From: Cloacibacillus sp. An23
GTDB lineage: Bacteria > Synergistota > Synergistia > Synergistales > Synergistaceae
DNA: 64,000 bases
NCBI RefSeq assembly: GCF_002159945.1
Contig: NZ_NFJQ01000007.1
Span: forward strand, 124,001 to 188,000
Reading direction: 5' to 3'
Positions 35,988-44,348 of this stretch are shown here, in pieces; within the stretch, counting starts at the first letter, position 1, and the number at the start of each line of letters is the position of its first letter. The notes beneath the pieces were generated by a model. The model did not search any database, had not been told where the DNA came from, and saw nothing but the letters and a program-made list of their open reading frames with translations. Both the position numbers and the translations under genes were made by a program.

Positions 35988-37196
35988 TTGAACATAGTCG
36001 AAAAATTCAGCACGCTCGGCGTAGACAACGCGCCGGGACAGGAAAGCTTGCAGAAAAACGAAGCGCTCGACCTTCGCGGGCCTAAGCTCGAAGGCGCGCC
36101 CGTGGACTTCAGCCACGGCGACGTAGACGCGCACAAGCCGACGCCCGGCAGCTTCGAATTCTTCGCCAAAGGCGTCGAAGAGGGCGCGTCGCAGGCCTAC
36201 ACGCCCTACCGCGGCAGAAAAGAGATACTCGAGGACGTGGCGGCGAAACTCTCCGCCTTCTCGGGCGCCGCGATAGACCCCGCGAAAAACCTCATCCTCA
36301 CGCCCGGCACGCAGGGCGCGCTCTTCCTCGCGATGGGCGCGAACATCATGCCCGGAGACAAAGTCGCCATCGTCGAGCCGGACTACTTCGGCAACCGCAA
36401 GATGACCGAGTTCTTCGGCGGCGAACTCGTGCCGGTACTCATGCACTACGAGGACAAAGAAAAAGGCTCGGGCATAGACCTTGCCGCGCTCGAAGAGGCC
36501 TTCAAGGGCGGTGTGAAGCTCTTCCTCTTCTCGAACCCCAACAATCCCGCCGGCTGCGTCTACTCTCGCGAAGAAATACTCAAAATCGCAGAACTCGCGA
36601 AAAAATACGGCGCGACGCTCATCGTCGACGAGCTCTACTCGCGCCAGGTATATCCGGGCGTCGAGTACACGCACCTTTGCGCGCAGAAGGAGATCCCGGA
36701 AAACCTCGTAACGATAATCGGCCCGTCAAAGACCGAGTCGCTCAGCGGCTACCGTCTCGGCGCGGCCTTCGGCACGGCTGAGATAATCGAGCGCATGGAA
36801 AAGCTACAGGCCATCATGTCGCTGCGCTGCGGCGGCTACAACCAGGCCGTATTCCGCTGCTGGTTCAGCGAGCCGGAAGGCTGGCTCGCCGCGCGCGTCG
36901 CGGAGCACCGGCGCATACGCGACGACATCATGGCGGTGATAAAGAAAGTCCCCGGCGTGACGGCGCGCCCGACCGACGGCGGAAGCTACCTCTTCATCAG
37001 CATACCGGAGCTCGACGTGTCGCTCCACCAGTTCATCCGCATCGCGCGCGAGCACGCCGGCGTCACCGTAACGCCCGGCACCGAGTTCGGCCCGCAGTTC
37101 CTGCACAGCTTCCGCATCAACTTCTCGCAGGACCACGACAAAGCCGTCGCCGCGATGGAGCGTCTCTTCAAGCTCATGGAGCTTTACAGAAAATGA
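35988..37196 (+). CDS. class I/II pyridoxal-phosphate aminotransferase
   Basis: A 402-residue fold-type I aminotransferase. PLP-binding Lys248 is in GPSKTESLSGYRLG; the Asn and Asp/Tyr of the cofactor pocket are in SNPNNPAG and LIVDELYSRQVY. The conserved Arg for the substrate carboxylate lies in HSFRINFS. It starts with TTG at 35988, chosen because TAGGAGGC lies just upstream and no ATG or GTG fits. Substrate specificity cannot be read from the motifs. Its stop overlaps a RidA gene, whose product removes reactive enamine/imine intermediates made by PLP enzymes, so the two likely work together. Confidence 0.88.
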   Translation: MNIVEKFSTLGVDNAPGQESLQKNEALDLRGPKLEGAPVDFSHGDVDAHKPTPGSFEFFAKGVEEGASQAYTPYRGRKEILEDVAAKLSAFSGAAIDPAKNLILTPGTQGALFLAMGANIMPGDKVAIVEPDYFGNRKMTEFFGGELVPVLMHYEDKEKGSGIDLAALEEAFKGGVKLFLFSNPNNPAGCVYSREEILKIAELAKKYGATLIVDELYSRQVYPGVEYTHLCAQKEIPENLVTIIGPSKTESLSGYRLGAAFGTAEIIERMEKLQAIMSLRCGGYNQAVFRCWFSEPEGWLAARVAEHRRIRDDIMAVIKKVPGVTARPTDGGSYLFISIPELDVSLHQFIRIAREHAGVTVTPGTEFGPQFLHSFRINFSQDHDKAVAAMERLFKLMELYRK

Positions 37197-37621
37197 GCGG
37201 AAAGAAAAAAGACCCCGTCCCGCAGGGAAAATATGTCCCTGCTACGCGCTGCGGGAACATGATATTCACGGCCGGCATGACGCCGCGCAAAGACGGCGTG
37301 CTCCAGTTCTCCGGCAAGGTGCAGCCCGGCGAGCCGCTTGAAAAATACCGCGAAGCGGCGCGTCTTGCCGCGGCCAACGCTCTTACCGCGGCGCGCAACA
37401 GGCTCGAAGAGGGCGAAAAAATAGCGCGCGTCCTCTCGATGACCGTCTACGTCAACGCCGCTGACGGCTTCTCGGCCCACTCGAAAATCGCCGACTTCGC
37501 GAGCGAATACCTCTGCGAAGAGCTCGGCGAACCGGGCACCGCCGCGCGCGCCGCGATAGGGATAGCCGGCCTCCCCGGAGAAGCGCCCGTCGAAATACAG
37601 CTCGTCTGCATGGCCGGGTAA
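37193..37621 (+). CDS. RidA/YjgF-family protein (enamine/imine deaminase-like)
   Basis: A 142-residue Rid-family protein with the fold's typical strand order (IFTAGMTP near 24, NALTAARNRLEEG helix, VLSMTVYVNA, AAIGIAGLPGEAPVEIQL). The catalytic Arg of RidA is normally in the late SARVA/VEVSAR-type block, here GEAPVEIQLVCMAG, so it may be a RidA-like subgroup lacking the deaminase arginine. It is coupled to the aminotransferase by a four-base overlap. Confidence 0.85.
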   Translation: MSGKKKDPVPQGKYVPATRCGNMIFTAGMTPRKDGVLQFSGKVQPGEPLEKYREAARLAAANALTAARNRLEEGEKIARVLSMTVYVNAADGFSAHSKIADFASEYLCEELGEPGTAARAAIGIAGLPGEAPVEIQLVCMAG

Positions 37622-37646
37622 AAATCCCAAATTTGCGAAACAAAGC

Positions 37647-37683
37647 GAAAATGCCGCCCGAAGCGAAAACGGGCGGCATTTTC
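37647..37683 (+). terminator. terminator after ridA-like gene
   Basis: GAAAATGCCGCCCG pairs with CGGGCGGCATTTTC, a long stem; the T run of the right arm precedes CACAC. Confidence 0.8.
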
Positions 37684-37822
37684 ACACGTGTCCGCCCGTC
37701 TCGCAGAACACGGCAAAATCCATAAATTTTAGTCGTTTCCGCACGTTCGCCGAGCCGGCGTAAATTCGCGGCGCTTTGCACGATATGTGAAAAAAGTCTC
37801 CGCGCACCACAGTTTTCCGTAC

Positions 37823-37850
37823 TTGCCGCCCGTTCGCCGCCGCGTATATA
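37823..37850 (+). promoter_or_regulatory. probable promoter of the LysR gene
   Basis: TTGCCG at 37823-37828 and TATATA at 37845-37850, 16 bases apart, ~85 bases before the start codon. Confidence 0.45.
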
Positions 37851-37935
37851 CTTTTCACGGATCCATGCGCGCGGCTGCGTTTCGCGGCTAGCGCGCAAAT
37901 TTCACGACGGAGCGTAAATTTGCGGAGGCGGCGCG

Positions 37936-38907
37936 ATGCTCAAGAACGGCGCGTTATACATCTACGAAGTCTATAAGGAGAAGAGCTTTTCCAAGGCGGC
38001 GCAGAAGCTCTATGTGTCTCAGCCCGCTCTCAGCGCGGCGATACAGCGCGAGGAATCGCGGTGGGGATGTGCCTTCTTCGACAGGGGCCGCGCGCCGGTG
38101 GAGCTCACGGAGGCGGGACGGCGATACGTCGCGGCTGTGGAGAACATGCTGCGCGAGCAAAAGGCCCTCGAGGAATACTTCGACGGCTTCCTCGCGGAGC
38201 GGCGCATGACGCTCAACATCGGAGCCCCGGCCTTCTTCTGCACCTACGTGCTTCCCGCGCTCGTCAAAAAATTCAGCGCGGAACACCTCGGCGCCCGCGT
38301 GAACATAATTGAGGCCGGAGTGGACGACCTCGTCAACTGCCTGCAGGCCGAGACGATAGACGTATGCATCGCGGTCGAGGAACTGCCGCCGAACGCCTAC
38401 AAAAGCGCGGAGATAGGTGAAGAGGAGATAGTGTTGGCCGTGCCGCGCGATTTTCCCGTAAACAGACATCTCGCGGAGCTCAGCGTGACCGCCGGCGACC
38501 TCGATGGCCTGCGCGTGAGGGACGGCGCGCCGCGCGTCTCGGCGGCGGAGTTCGCGGACGTTCCGTTCCTGCTGCTGAAAAAAGGCAACGACATGCACGA
38601 CCGCGCGCTGAAAATTTTTCAGCAGGCGCGCGTGACGCCGAAGGTGATAATGACGCTCGACCAGCTCATGACATCGTACCATATGGCGGCGGCGGGCATA
38701 GGCGCGGCCTTCGTGCGCGCCGAGCTGATAAGGTACGACGGCGGCGGCCTCTGCTTCTACCGCATAGACGACGCGCGCACCGTGCGCGGAATCTACGTGG
38801 CCCGCAAAAAGTCGCGCAAACTGCCACAGGCCGCGGAGGCTTTCATGGAGTTTATGATGAAAAACAGCGCCGTCCGGCGCGGCGGCGGAGAAGGAACGGC
38901 GGGATGA
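37936..38907 (+). CDS. LysR-family transcriptional regulator
   Basis: A 323-residue regulator. The helix-turn-helix (about residues 15-60) reads SFSKAAQKLYVSQPALSAAI, and the effector domain spans about 90-300. It stands alone downstream of the aminotransferase/RidA operon in the same direction but behind a terminator, so it could control that operon or be autonomous. The ATG is preceded by GGAGGCGG. Followed by a terminator at 38968. Confidence 0.9.
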   Translation: MLKNGALYIYEVYKEKSFSKAAQKLYVSQPALSAAIQREESRWGCAFFDRGRAPVELTEAGRRYVAAVENMLREQKALEEYFDGFLAERRMTLNIGAPAFFCTYVLPALVKKFSAEHLGARVNIIEAGVDDLVNCLQAETIDVCIAVEELPPNAYKSAEIGEEEIVLAVPRDFPVNRHLAELSVTAGDLDGLRVRDGAPRVSAAEFADVPFLLLKKGNDMHDRALKIFQQARVTPKVIMTLDQLMTSYHMAAAGIGAAFVRAELIRYDGGGLCFYRIDDARTVRGIYVARKKSRKLPQAAEAFMEFMMKNSAVRRGGGEGTAG

Positions 38908-38967
38908 CGCTTGAGACGGGCTTCCGCTGATAGCCGGAACGCGGGCGTTCAGCCGCGCATAGCATAT

Positions 38968-39003
38968 AAAAAAGGGGCGGCCCTAAGGCCGTCCCCCTTT
39001 TGT
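38968..39003. terminator. bidirectional terminator
   Basis: A-run, GGGGCGGCC/GGCCGTCCCC stem with a short CTAA loop, then CTTTTT. It separates the LysR gene from the convergent hsp20 gene and can serve both. Confidence 0.85.
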
Positions 39004-39027
39004 GTTTCTTCGGAATTTGGTTTTGCG

Positions 39028-39474
39028 TTATCCTTCGATGGCGATTGTGCTGCTCTTTTTCGTCTCTTCGCCCTCTTTTGGGAAGCTCAGCGAGAGCACG
39101 CCGTTTTCAAATTTGGCTTTCACGTCTTCCTGCTTCACGTGCTCGCCGATGTAGAGGCTGCGCGAGCACTGGCCGGAGAAGCGTTCGCGGCGGATGAACT
39201 TGCCGTCTTCGCCCTTCTCGTCGTTGTTGTAGTTCCTGTTCGCGGTCACGGTGAGGTAGCCGTTGTTGAGCTCTATCGAGATGTCCTCTTTCTTGCAGCC
39301 CGGCAGCTCGATGTCGGCGGTGTACTGCCCGTCTTTGTCCTTGATGTCCATCTTCATCAGGCCGCTCCATTCGTTCTTGCCGTTCGTCCTGTGGCTGAGT
39401 CCGAACGGCGCGCCGAAGGCGAAGTCGTCAAAGAAGTTGTCGATTGCGTTTTCTCTAAAAATTTTCGGTAGCAT
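39028..39474 (-). CDS. small heat-shock protein (Hsp20)
   Basis: A 148-residue Hsp20 chaperone that binds unfolding proteins without ATP. The alpha-crystallin domain is about residues 38-130, with KKEDISIELNNGYLTVTA and FENGVLSLSFPKE, followed by a short tail with an I-x-I-like anchor (TIAIEG). It has its own strong promoter at 39560-39587. It is a single transcription unit; no CIRCE element was seen upstream. Confidence 0.93.
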   Translation of the reverse strand: MLPKIFRENAIDNFFDDFAFGAPFGLSHRTNGKNEWSGLMKMDIKDKDGQYTADIELPGCKKEDISIELNNGYLTVTANRNYNNDEKGEDGKFIRRERFSGQCSRSLYIGEHVKQEDVKAKFENGVLSLSFPKEGEETKKSSTIAIEG

Positions 39475-39559
39475 GGTTTATCGTCTCCTTAAAATCTTAG
39501 GCGTCCGAGGCTTTTTGCATTTCTTCCGTCTCTAACGCCCCTCTCTCTTTTCATGTTGT

Positions 39560-39587
39560 ATTATAGTCTTTGGTCAAAATTTGTCAA
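39560..39587 (-). promoter_or_regulatory. sigma70-type promoter of hsp20
   Basis: On the minus strand TTGACA and TATAAT, both perfect consensus, are 16 bases apart, ending 85 bases before the start codon. A perfect housekeeping promoter implies strong basal expression. Confidence 0.8.
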
Positions 39588-39770
39588 TACTTTTTCTGAC
39601 GAATTTCTGACCTTTATAAAAATTTCTTTGACGGCGGCCTCGGGCGTTTTCGCGTGTGCGGTGACGGCGGTATGCGGGCGCGGCGGAAGCGGCGGTGCGT
39701 GCCGCCTCCGCGTCCCCGGCGGGCTGTGCGTCCCCCGCCGCGGAGTTTTTGGGTGTCGCTTTGCTTGCTT

Positions 39771-40865
39771 TTATTTTTTAAGTGAGTCGATCGCGGCTTT
39801 GAGGCCGCCTTTGCGGAAGGCCTCCCAGAAGGCCGCGCGGCTTTCCGGCATTCTGCCGGGGCGCGAGAGACGCCGCTGTTCGGCGGTGCTTTCCTCTTTC
39901 GGGCGCTCGTGCAGCTCCATCGCGCCGGATATCGCAGCGAGCATTTCTCCGCCTTTTTCCGTGTTTACCATCATCAGCGACACGCCGAGCGGGTCGTATA
40001 GATTCGGCGCGTATTTTTCTATGCCGAAGCAGTCGGCTATGGTTATGTCGGAGACGCGGCGCACGTCCGTGAAGGGGCAGGCCGAGCACGAGGGGCGCGC
40101 GATGGTCCGCTCGTATATGAAGAGCCTGTAAAATCTGTCGTCCTCGATGAATTCGTCCCCGCCCTCGAAGCGGCAGGCGAAGCCTCTGTTGCTGTTCGCG
40201 CGCCCCCACGGGTGCTCTTTCGAGCGGAAGCGCGCTTCGGCTATCTTCGCGCCGTGTTCTTCTTCAAGCAGACTCTTGTATTTCTCCCAGACGAGCGGGC
40301 TCGGTATGCTGTGGCATATCAGGTCGCAGACGAAGAGGTTTTCCGGCCTTCCGCCGAGGTATGAGAGCAGAGCCGCGCACTGGCATGGCGTCCCGGTGAA
40401 TAACACGGGCCGGCGCGCGCATTCGTCCTCCACCGCGCGGAACATGGCGCGCATGTCGCTCTGCACGTATTTTGAAAATCTCATGCGGTCGCGCCCCTCC
40501 GCCGTATCGGTCATTTTGTGGACGACGCGCAGCTTTTCGTCGAAATCCGCGCCGCCGCGCGCGAGCACGGCGTCCGAAATCGCGGTGAAAGCTCCGCCGG
40601 AGGTGGAATGTCTCAGCACATCCTCAGAGCGGTGCTTTGCGGCGAAGAAGCGCGGCTCTTTATCCGCCTTCCAGCGCGCGCCGTCTCTCATCGGGCAGAC
40701 CGCGGCGCAGCGCCCGCATCCGACGCAGGCGACCGCGTCTATGGACGGATATAAAAATCCCTCTTCGTCGGCGCGCATCGAAATCGCGTCCGTCGGGCAG
40801 GCCGCCTCGCACGCGCCGCATCCGCAGCACGCTTTTTTATCCGGCACAAGTTCTTCCGTTTTCAT
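39771..40865 (-). CDS. FrhB-like iron-sulfur oxidoreductase (Coenzyme F420 hydrogenase/dehydrogenase beta subunit family)
   Basis: A 364-residue protein. N-terminal ferredoxin domain with two 4Fe-4S motifs (CCGCGACEAACP, then CVGCGRCAAVCP, residues 13-60), followed by the FrhB/FdhB N and C domains (about 75-340), with TGTPCQCAAL and LICHSIPSPLVW. Family members carry FAD and pass electrons between ferredoxin and another acceptor; many in bacteria sit near polysaccharide pyruvyl transferase genes, which is not so here. Its first 29 bases lie within the MATE gene, so both are co-transcribed. Confidence 0.85.
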   Translation of the reverse strand: MKTEELVPDKKACCGCGACEAACPTDAISMRADEEGFLYPSIDAVACVGCGRCAAVCPMRDGARWKADKEPRFFAAKHRSEDVLRHSTSGGAFTAISDAVLARGGADFDEKLRVVHKMTDTAEGRDRMRFSKYVQSDMRAMFRAVEDECARRPVLFTGTPCQCAALLSYLGGRPENLFVCDLICHSIPSPLVWEKYKSLLEEEHGAKIAEARFRSKEHPWGRANSNRGFACRFEGGDEFIEDDRFYRLFIYERTIARPSCSACPFTDVRRVSDITIADCFGIEKYAPNLYDPLGVSLMMVNTEKGGEMLAAISGAMELHERPKEESTAEQRRLSRPGRMPESRAAFWEAFRKGGLKAAIDSLKK

Positions 40866-42216
40866 TTTCTAGTCTCATTCCTTCCGTTGGCTTTCCGCCC
40901 CGTTCATATTTTACAAATCTTCGGTATTCGAACAACTGGTACGAAGCCATGCAGACCCATCCCGCGCTTATCCCGGCCGCCACCGCGTTTATGCCGGCGC
41001 TCCGCGCGAGCGCGTAGGAGACTGCGACGCGCACCGGTATCTGGATGTAGGTCGCGTATAGAACGACCTTCATGCGCCCGACGCCGCGGAAAAATCCCTG
41101 AAAAGTGTTGCACGGCACGGAAAGCAGGTAAAAGAGCGCCATCGTCCGCAGGAACGAGACGGCGCGCGCGAGCGCCTCATCTTCGCCCGGGCCGAGGAAT
41201 GCCGAGGCGAGCGCGCGCGGGAAAAGCAGCAGCAGAACCGCGCAGAGCGAAGTCACGGCCGCGCAGAGGCCGAGCGTGCGCCGAAGGCCGAGAAAAACGC
41301 GGGCCCTCTCGCCCGCGCCCCTGTTCTGCGAGGCGAACATCATAAGGGAGCTGGCGAAGCTGTCGCTCAGCGACATGACGAAGCCGTCGATGCGCGAGAC
41401 GGCGTTGAAGGCCGCGATGCTGGTGATGCCGAGCGGGTTCACCGCCCCCTGCAGCACGAGTATGCCGAAATACAGCACCGTCTGCTGCACGCCCGAGACG
41501 GAGCTGAACCACAGCGTCCGCCGCAGCAGCGGCGCGCTGATCTTCGTCCACGACTCGGGCACAAGCACAGGAAGACGCAGCTTTATATAGAAAAACGAAA
41601 GCAGCGCCGAGACCGCCTGCGAAAGCACCGAGGCCGCCGCCGCGCCCTCGACGCCGAGACCGAAATCGCGCACGAAAAGCACCGACAGCGCGACGTTCAG
41701 CAGCGAGGATATTATCAGAAAGACGAGAGGGGCCGCCGACTCGCCGACGGCGCGCATCGCGAACGAAAGCAGATTATAGAAAAAAGTGAAAATAAGGCCG
41801 AGAAAAATAATCCGCAGATAGGCCGAGGCCATAGGCGCGAGCTCCGAGGGCGTGCGTATCACCGCCAGCAGCGGCTCCGTGAACAGGACGCCGGCGGCCG
41901 ACAGCGCGAGAGTGAAGACGGCCCCCGCAGCAGCCGAGGTAGAAAGCTCGTCCTTCAGCGAACGCTCGTCCCCCGCGCCGAAAAACTCCGCCATAAGCAC
42001 GGAACTTCCCATCGTCACGCCGAGCAGCAGAAAAACCATGACGTTGACGATGGGGATGGCCGTCCCGGTAGCCGCCAGAGCCGCCGCGCCCATCTGCCGT
42101 CCCACGACGACGGAGTTCGCGACGCCGTAAAGCTGCTGAAATATATTCGCGAGCATCAGAGGAAAAGCGAACGCCAGAATATTGCCGGCGACGCTTCCCC
42201 TGCTCATATCCCGCAT
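40837..42216 (-). CDS. MATE-family efflux transporter
   Basis: A 459-residue polytopic membrane protein with 12 predicted helices in two MatE domains (about 15-175 and 240-400). It exports organic cations or metabolites using Na+ or H+. The ATG is preceded by GGAGGG. The gene overlaps the FrhB-like gene downstream and is divergent from an RpiR regulator. Substrate is not shown. Confidence 0.9.
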   Translation of the reverse strand: MRDMSRGSVAGNILAFAFPLMLANIFQQLYGVANSVVVGRQMGAAALAATGTAIPIVNVMVFLLLGVTMGSSVLMAEFFGAGDERSLKDELSTSAAAGAVFTLALSAAGVLFTEPLLAVIRTPSELAPMASAYLRIIFLGLIFTFFYNLLSFAMRAVGESAAPLVFLIISSLLNVALSVLFVRDFGLGVEGAAAASVLSQAVSALLSFFYIKLRLPVLVPESWTKISAPLLRRTLWFSSVSGVQQTVLYFGILVLQGAVNPLGITSIAAFNAVSRIDGFVMSLSDSFASSLMMFASQNRGAGERARVFLGLRRTLGLCAAVTSLCAVLLLLFPRALASAFLGPGEDEALARAVSFLRTMALFYLLSVPCNTFQGFFRGVGRMKVVLYATYIQIPVRVAVSYALARSAGINAVAAGISAGWVCMASYQLFEYRRFVKYERGGKPTEGMRLENENGRTCAG

Positions 42217-42271
42217 ACGTCAGCCCTCCTTCGGTGATTTTTCCGCGTCATAAAAAATCTTCTGTGCTTTT

Positions 42272-42308
42272 CAAGCGTCATATTATCCCGCGCGATGACG
42301 CTTGTCAA
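42272..42308 (-). promoter_or_regulatory. MATE promoter with overlapping 9-bp inverted repeat
   Basis: Minus-strand TTGACA (complement of 42303-42308) and TAATAT (complement of 42280-42285), 17 bases apart. A perfect inverted repeat CAAGCGTCA (42272-42280) / TGACGCTTG (42296-42304) spans the spacer and touches both boxes, so a bound repressor would block it. Confidence 0.7.
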
Positions 42309-42320
42309 GCATTTGTGATT

Positions 42321-42349
42321 TTGTATGATTCGCGCCAATCATATATAAT
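42321..42349 (+). promoter_or_regulatory. RpiR-gene promoter with inverted repeat in the spacer
   Basis: TTGTAT (42321-42326) and TATAAT (42344-42349), 17 bases apart. A perfect 7-bp repeat TATGATT (42324-42330) / AATCATA (42337-42343) fills the spacer, suggesting autoregulation. Its sequence differs from the MATE-side repeat. Confidence 0.65.
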
Positions 42350-42375
42350 TACAGCGAAAAGGAGTGAGTCGGACG

Positions 42376-43215
42376 ATGGACATGATTCTCGAGGAACGCG
42401 CGGCGGCTGCCGGGTTGACGGAAAAGGACAGAAAAGTTCTGGACTTCATAATCGGGGACAAAAAAAGCGCCTGCTTCATGTCCTCCAACGAAATAGCGGC
42501 CCGCATCGGCACGAGCCCCTCCACCGTCGTCCGCCTCTCGAAAAAACTCGGCTACGGGAGCTTTGCGGCCTTCCGCCGCGCGCTGCAGAGAGAGCTGACC
42601 GGCGCGGAGGACGGCGGCGCGCGCGCGGGCCTCCCGATCCGCGGCGAGCCGGACGACGGAGCGGCTCTTGCGCTCTACTCGCGCAATGTCGCCGCCAACA
42701 TAGCGGCGCAGAACACGCCCGAAAACGACAGGAAAATAGCCGAGGCCGCCGGACTCGCCGCGAATGCGCGCAATCTATACGTCGCAGGCTTCCGTGCCTG
42801 CGCTGGCTTCGCCGCAGCCGCGGCGGTGCAGCTTGCCTGCGCGCGGCCGCGCGTCATAACGACCGGCGAAGGCCGCCCGTTCGTAGACGAACTGGTGGAC
42901 ATATCGTCCGAAGACGCGCTCATCATAATCTCCTTCGCACGCTACTCAAGCGACGCCGCCGTCGCGGCTCAGATAGCGCGCGACGCCGGATGCCCCGTCA
43001 TAGCCATGACCGACAGCTTCGCCGCCCCGGCCGCGCGCGGAGCCGCGAAGGTCATCCTAAGCCGCAGCGGCGGCGCGGGCTACCTTGACTCGCACGTCGG
43101 CTTCCTCGTAAACATGGAAAAGCTGATACTCCTCGTAAACCGCCGCCTGGAACACGAAAACGCCGCGCGCCGCGAAAGGCTGGAAAAATATCTGCAGAAG
43201 ACCGGGAAATACTAG
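42376..43215 (+). CDS. RpiR/MurR-family transcriptional regulator
   Basis: A 279-residue regulator: N-terminal helix-turn-helix_6 (about residues 5-80, with FMSSNEIAARIGTSPSTVVRLSKKLGY) and C-terminal SIS domain (about 105-240) that binds a sugar phosphate or related ligand. The ATG at 42376 has GGAG at a proper distance; a GTG at 42364 is in frame but lies too close to that site. It is divergent from the MATE/FrhB-like genes and likely controls itself and them. The neighbouring sugar-acid island on the other side is a second possible target. Confidence 0.88.
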   Translation: MDMILEERAAAAGLTEKDRKVLDFIIGDKKSACFMSSNEIAARIGTSPSTVVRLSKKLGYGSFAAFRRALQRELTGAEDGGARAGLPIRGEPDDGAALALYSRNVAANIAAQNTPENDRKIAEAAGLAANARNLYVAGFRACAGFAAAAAVQLACARPRVITTGEGRPFVDELVDISSEDALIIISFARYSSDAAVAAQIARDAGCPVIAMTDSFAAPAARGAAKVILSRSGGAGYLDSHVGFLVNMEKLILLVNRRLEHENAARRERLEKYLQKTGKY

Positions 43216-43267
43216 AAAAGCGGCAGGAACGGTTCTTTCGCTTTTCGGTCATAAAATAAAATAATAC

Positions 43268-43322
43268 GGCCCTCCCGCCGGATAGATCTGTATCTTTGTA
43301 TGTTCCGGCAGGACGGTCGTAT
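43268..43322. terminator. possible convergent terminator
   Basis: An imperfect dyad (CCTCCCGCCGGA ... TCCGGCAGGACGG) lies between the ends of two convergent genes. No strong T run, so weak support. Confidence 0.35.
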
Positions 43323-43358
43323 CGTCATATAACTTGCTGTTTTAGAAGATTTTATTTG

Positions 43359-44348
43359 TTACGGCATAATATATTCGTGCCGCGCCATATATTCCTCTAC
43401 CTGCCCAAGCGTGGGCATGGAACCCGAGCAGCTATGCCCGGAAATCGTGATCGCCGAGGCGGCGGCCGCGTAACGAAGGCTTTCCTCCGGCTGCATATCG
43501 TGCACCAAACCGTACATAAAGGCCCCCGAATATGAATCGCCGGCACCGAAGGTTTTCAACACCTTTGCCTGATATATGCCTCCGGTCGTCATACTGTTTT
43601 TTGTATAAACGTGCGACCCTTGTTTTCCTTTTTTTATGCTTACTACGGTTACACCTCGGTCGATAAGCCTTTGGGCCGTAAGGCTGTCGTCATGCACTTC
43701 GCCGTAATACAAACTCTCCATAATATCAAATTCGTCCCGTGTGCCTAAGACGACATCTGCCTGCTCCGCTGCCAGCGTTAAATAGGTTCCTGCTTTTTCG
43801 GCGTCGTCCCACGTATAGTCGCGATAATCCAAATCAAACGCGACCTTTACGTTATTACGTTTAGCCAGGGCGATAGCCTTGAAAACGGCTTCTCTCGCCG
43901 GTGAATGTGACAGGGAGGTGCCGGAAATCAAGATTATTTTGTGCGAAGCGATATATTCCTCGTCAAGCTCCGAGCATTCGATATGAAGATCGGCGCAGTC
44001 CTTCCGATATACGAAATAGTTGCATTTATCGGGCAGGATTTCTCCTATCGTAACGCCGCAGCGTATCCCAGGCTGCGCCGTCTTTATATGGGAGGTGTCA
44101 ACTTTGGCTCCGTTAAGATAATTGACGATATATCTGCCGAAAGGATCGTCAGCGACCTTGCCGATATAACCGACCTTCATTCCGAGCTTCGCCATAGCGA
44201 CCGCCGTGTTGGCTGGGGAGCCGCCGACATATTTGCTGAATGTAGACGCCTCTTCCAGCGGGCCTATCTCGTTGGCATAAAGATCTACGGTGGATCTGCC
44301 CATCGCTACGACGTCGTTCGGCTTGGCGCCATCTAATGATAGTATCAT
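43359..44348 (-). CDS. PfkB-family sugar kinase, close to 5-dehydro-2-deoxygluconokinase (IolC)
   Basis: A 329-residue ribokinase-family enzyme. The substrate lid region has FSKYVGGSPANTAVAMAKLG and the catalytic base Asp is in TFGAGDSYSGAFMYG. Many stretches match Bacillus IolC from memory (VDLYANE, FSKYVGGSPAN, RDYTW, IVLGTRDEFD). It would phosphorylate a keto sugar acid or similar compound. It is coupled by a four-base overlap to a class I aldolase gene and ends the operon. Exact substrate unproven: no other myo-inositol genes are in the window. Confidence 0.85.
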   Translation of the reverse strand: MILSLDGAKPNDVVAMGRSTVDLYANEIGPLEEASTFSKYVGGSPANTAVAMAKLGMKVGYIGKVADDPFGRYIVNYLNGAKVDTSHIKTAQPGIRCGVTIGEILPDKCNYFVYRKDCADLHIECSELDEEYIASHKIILISGTSLSHSPAREAVFKAIALAKRNNVKVAFDLDYRDYTWDDAEKAGTYLTLAAEQADVVLGTRDEFDIMESLYYGEVHDDSLTAQRLIDRGVTVVSIKKGKQGSHVYTKNSMTTGGIYQAKVLKTFGAGDSYSGAFMYGLVHDMQPEESLRYAAAASAITISGHSCSGSMPTLGQVEEYMARHEYIMP

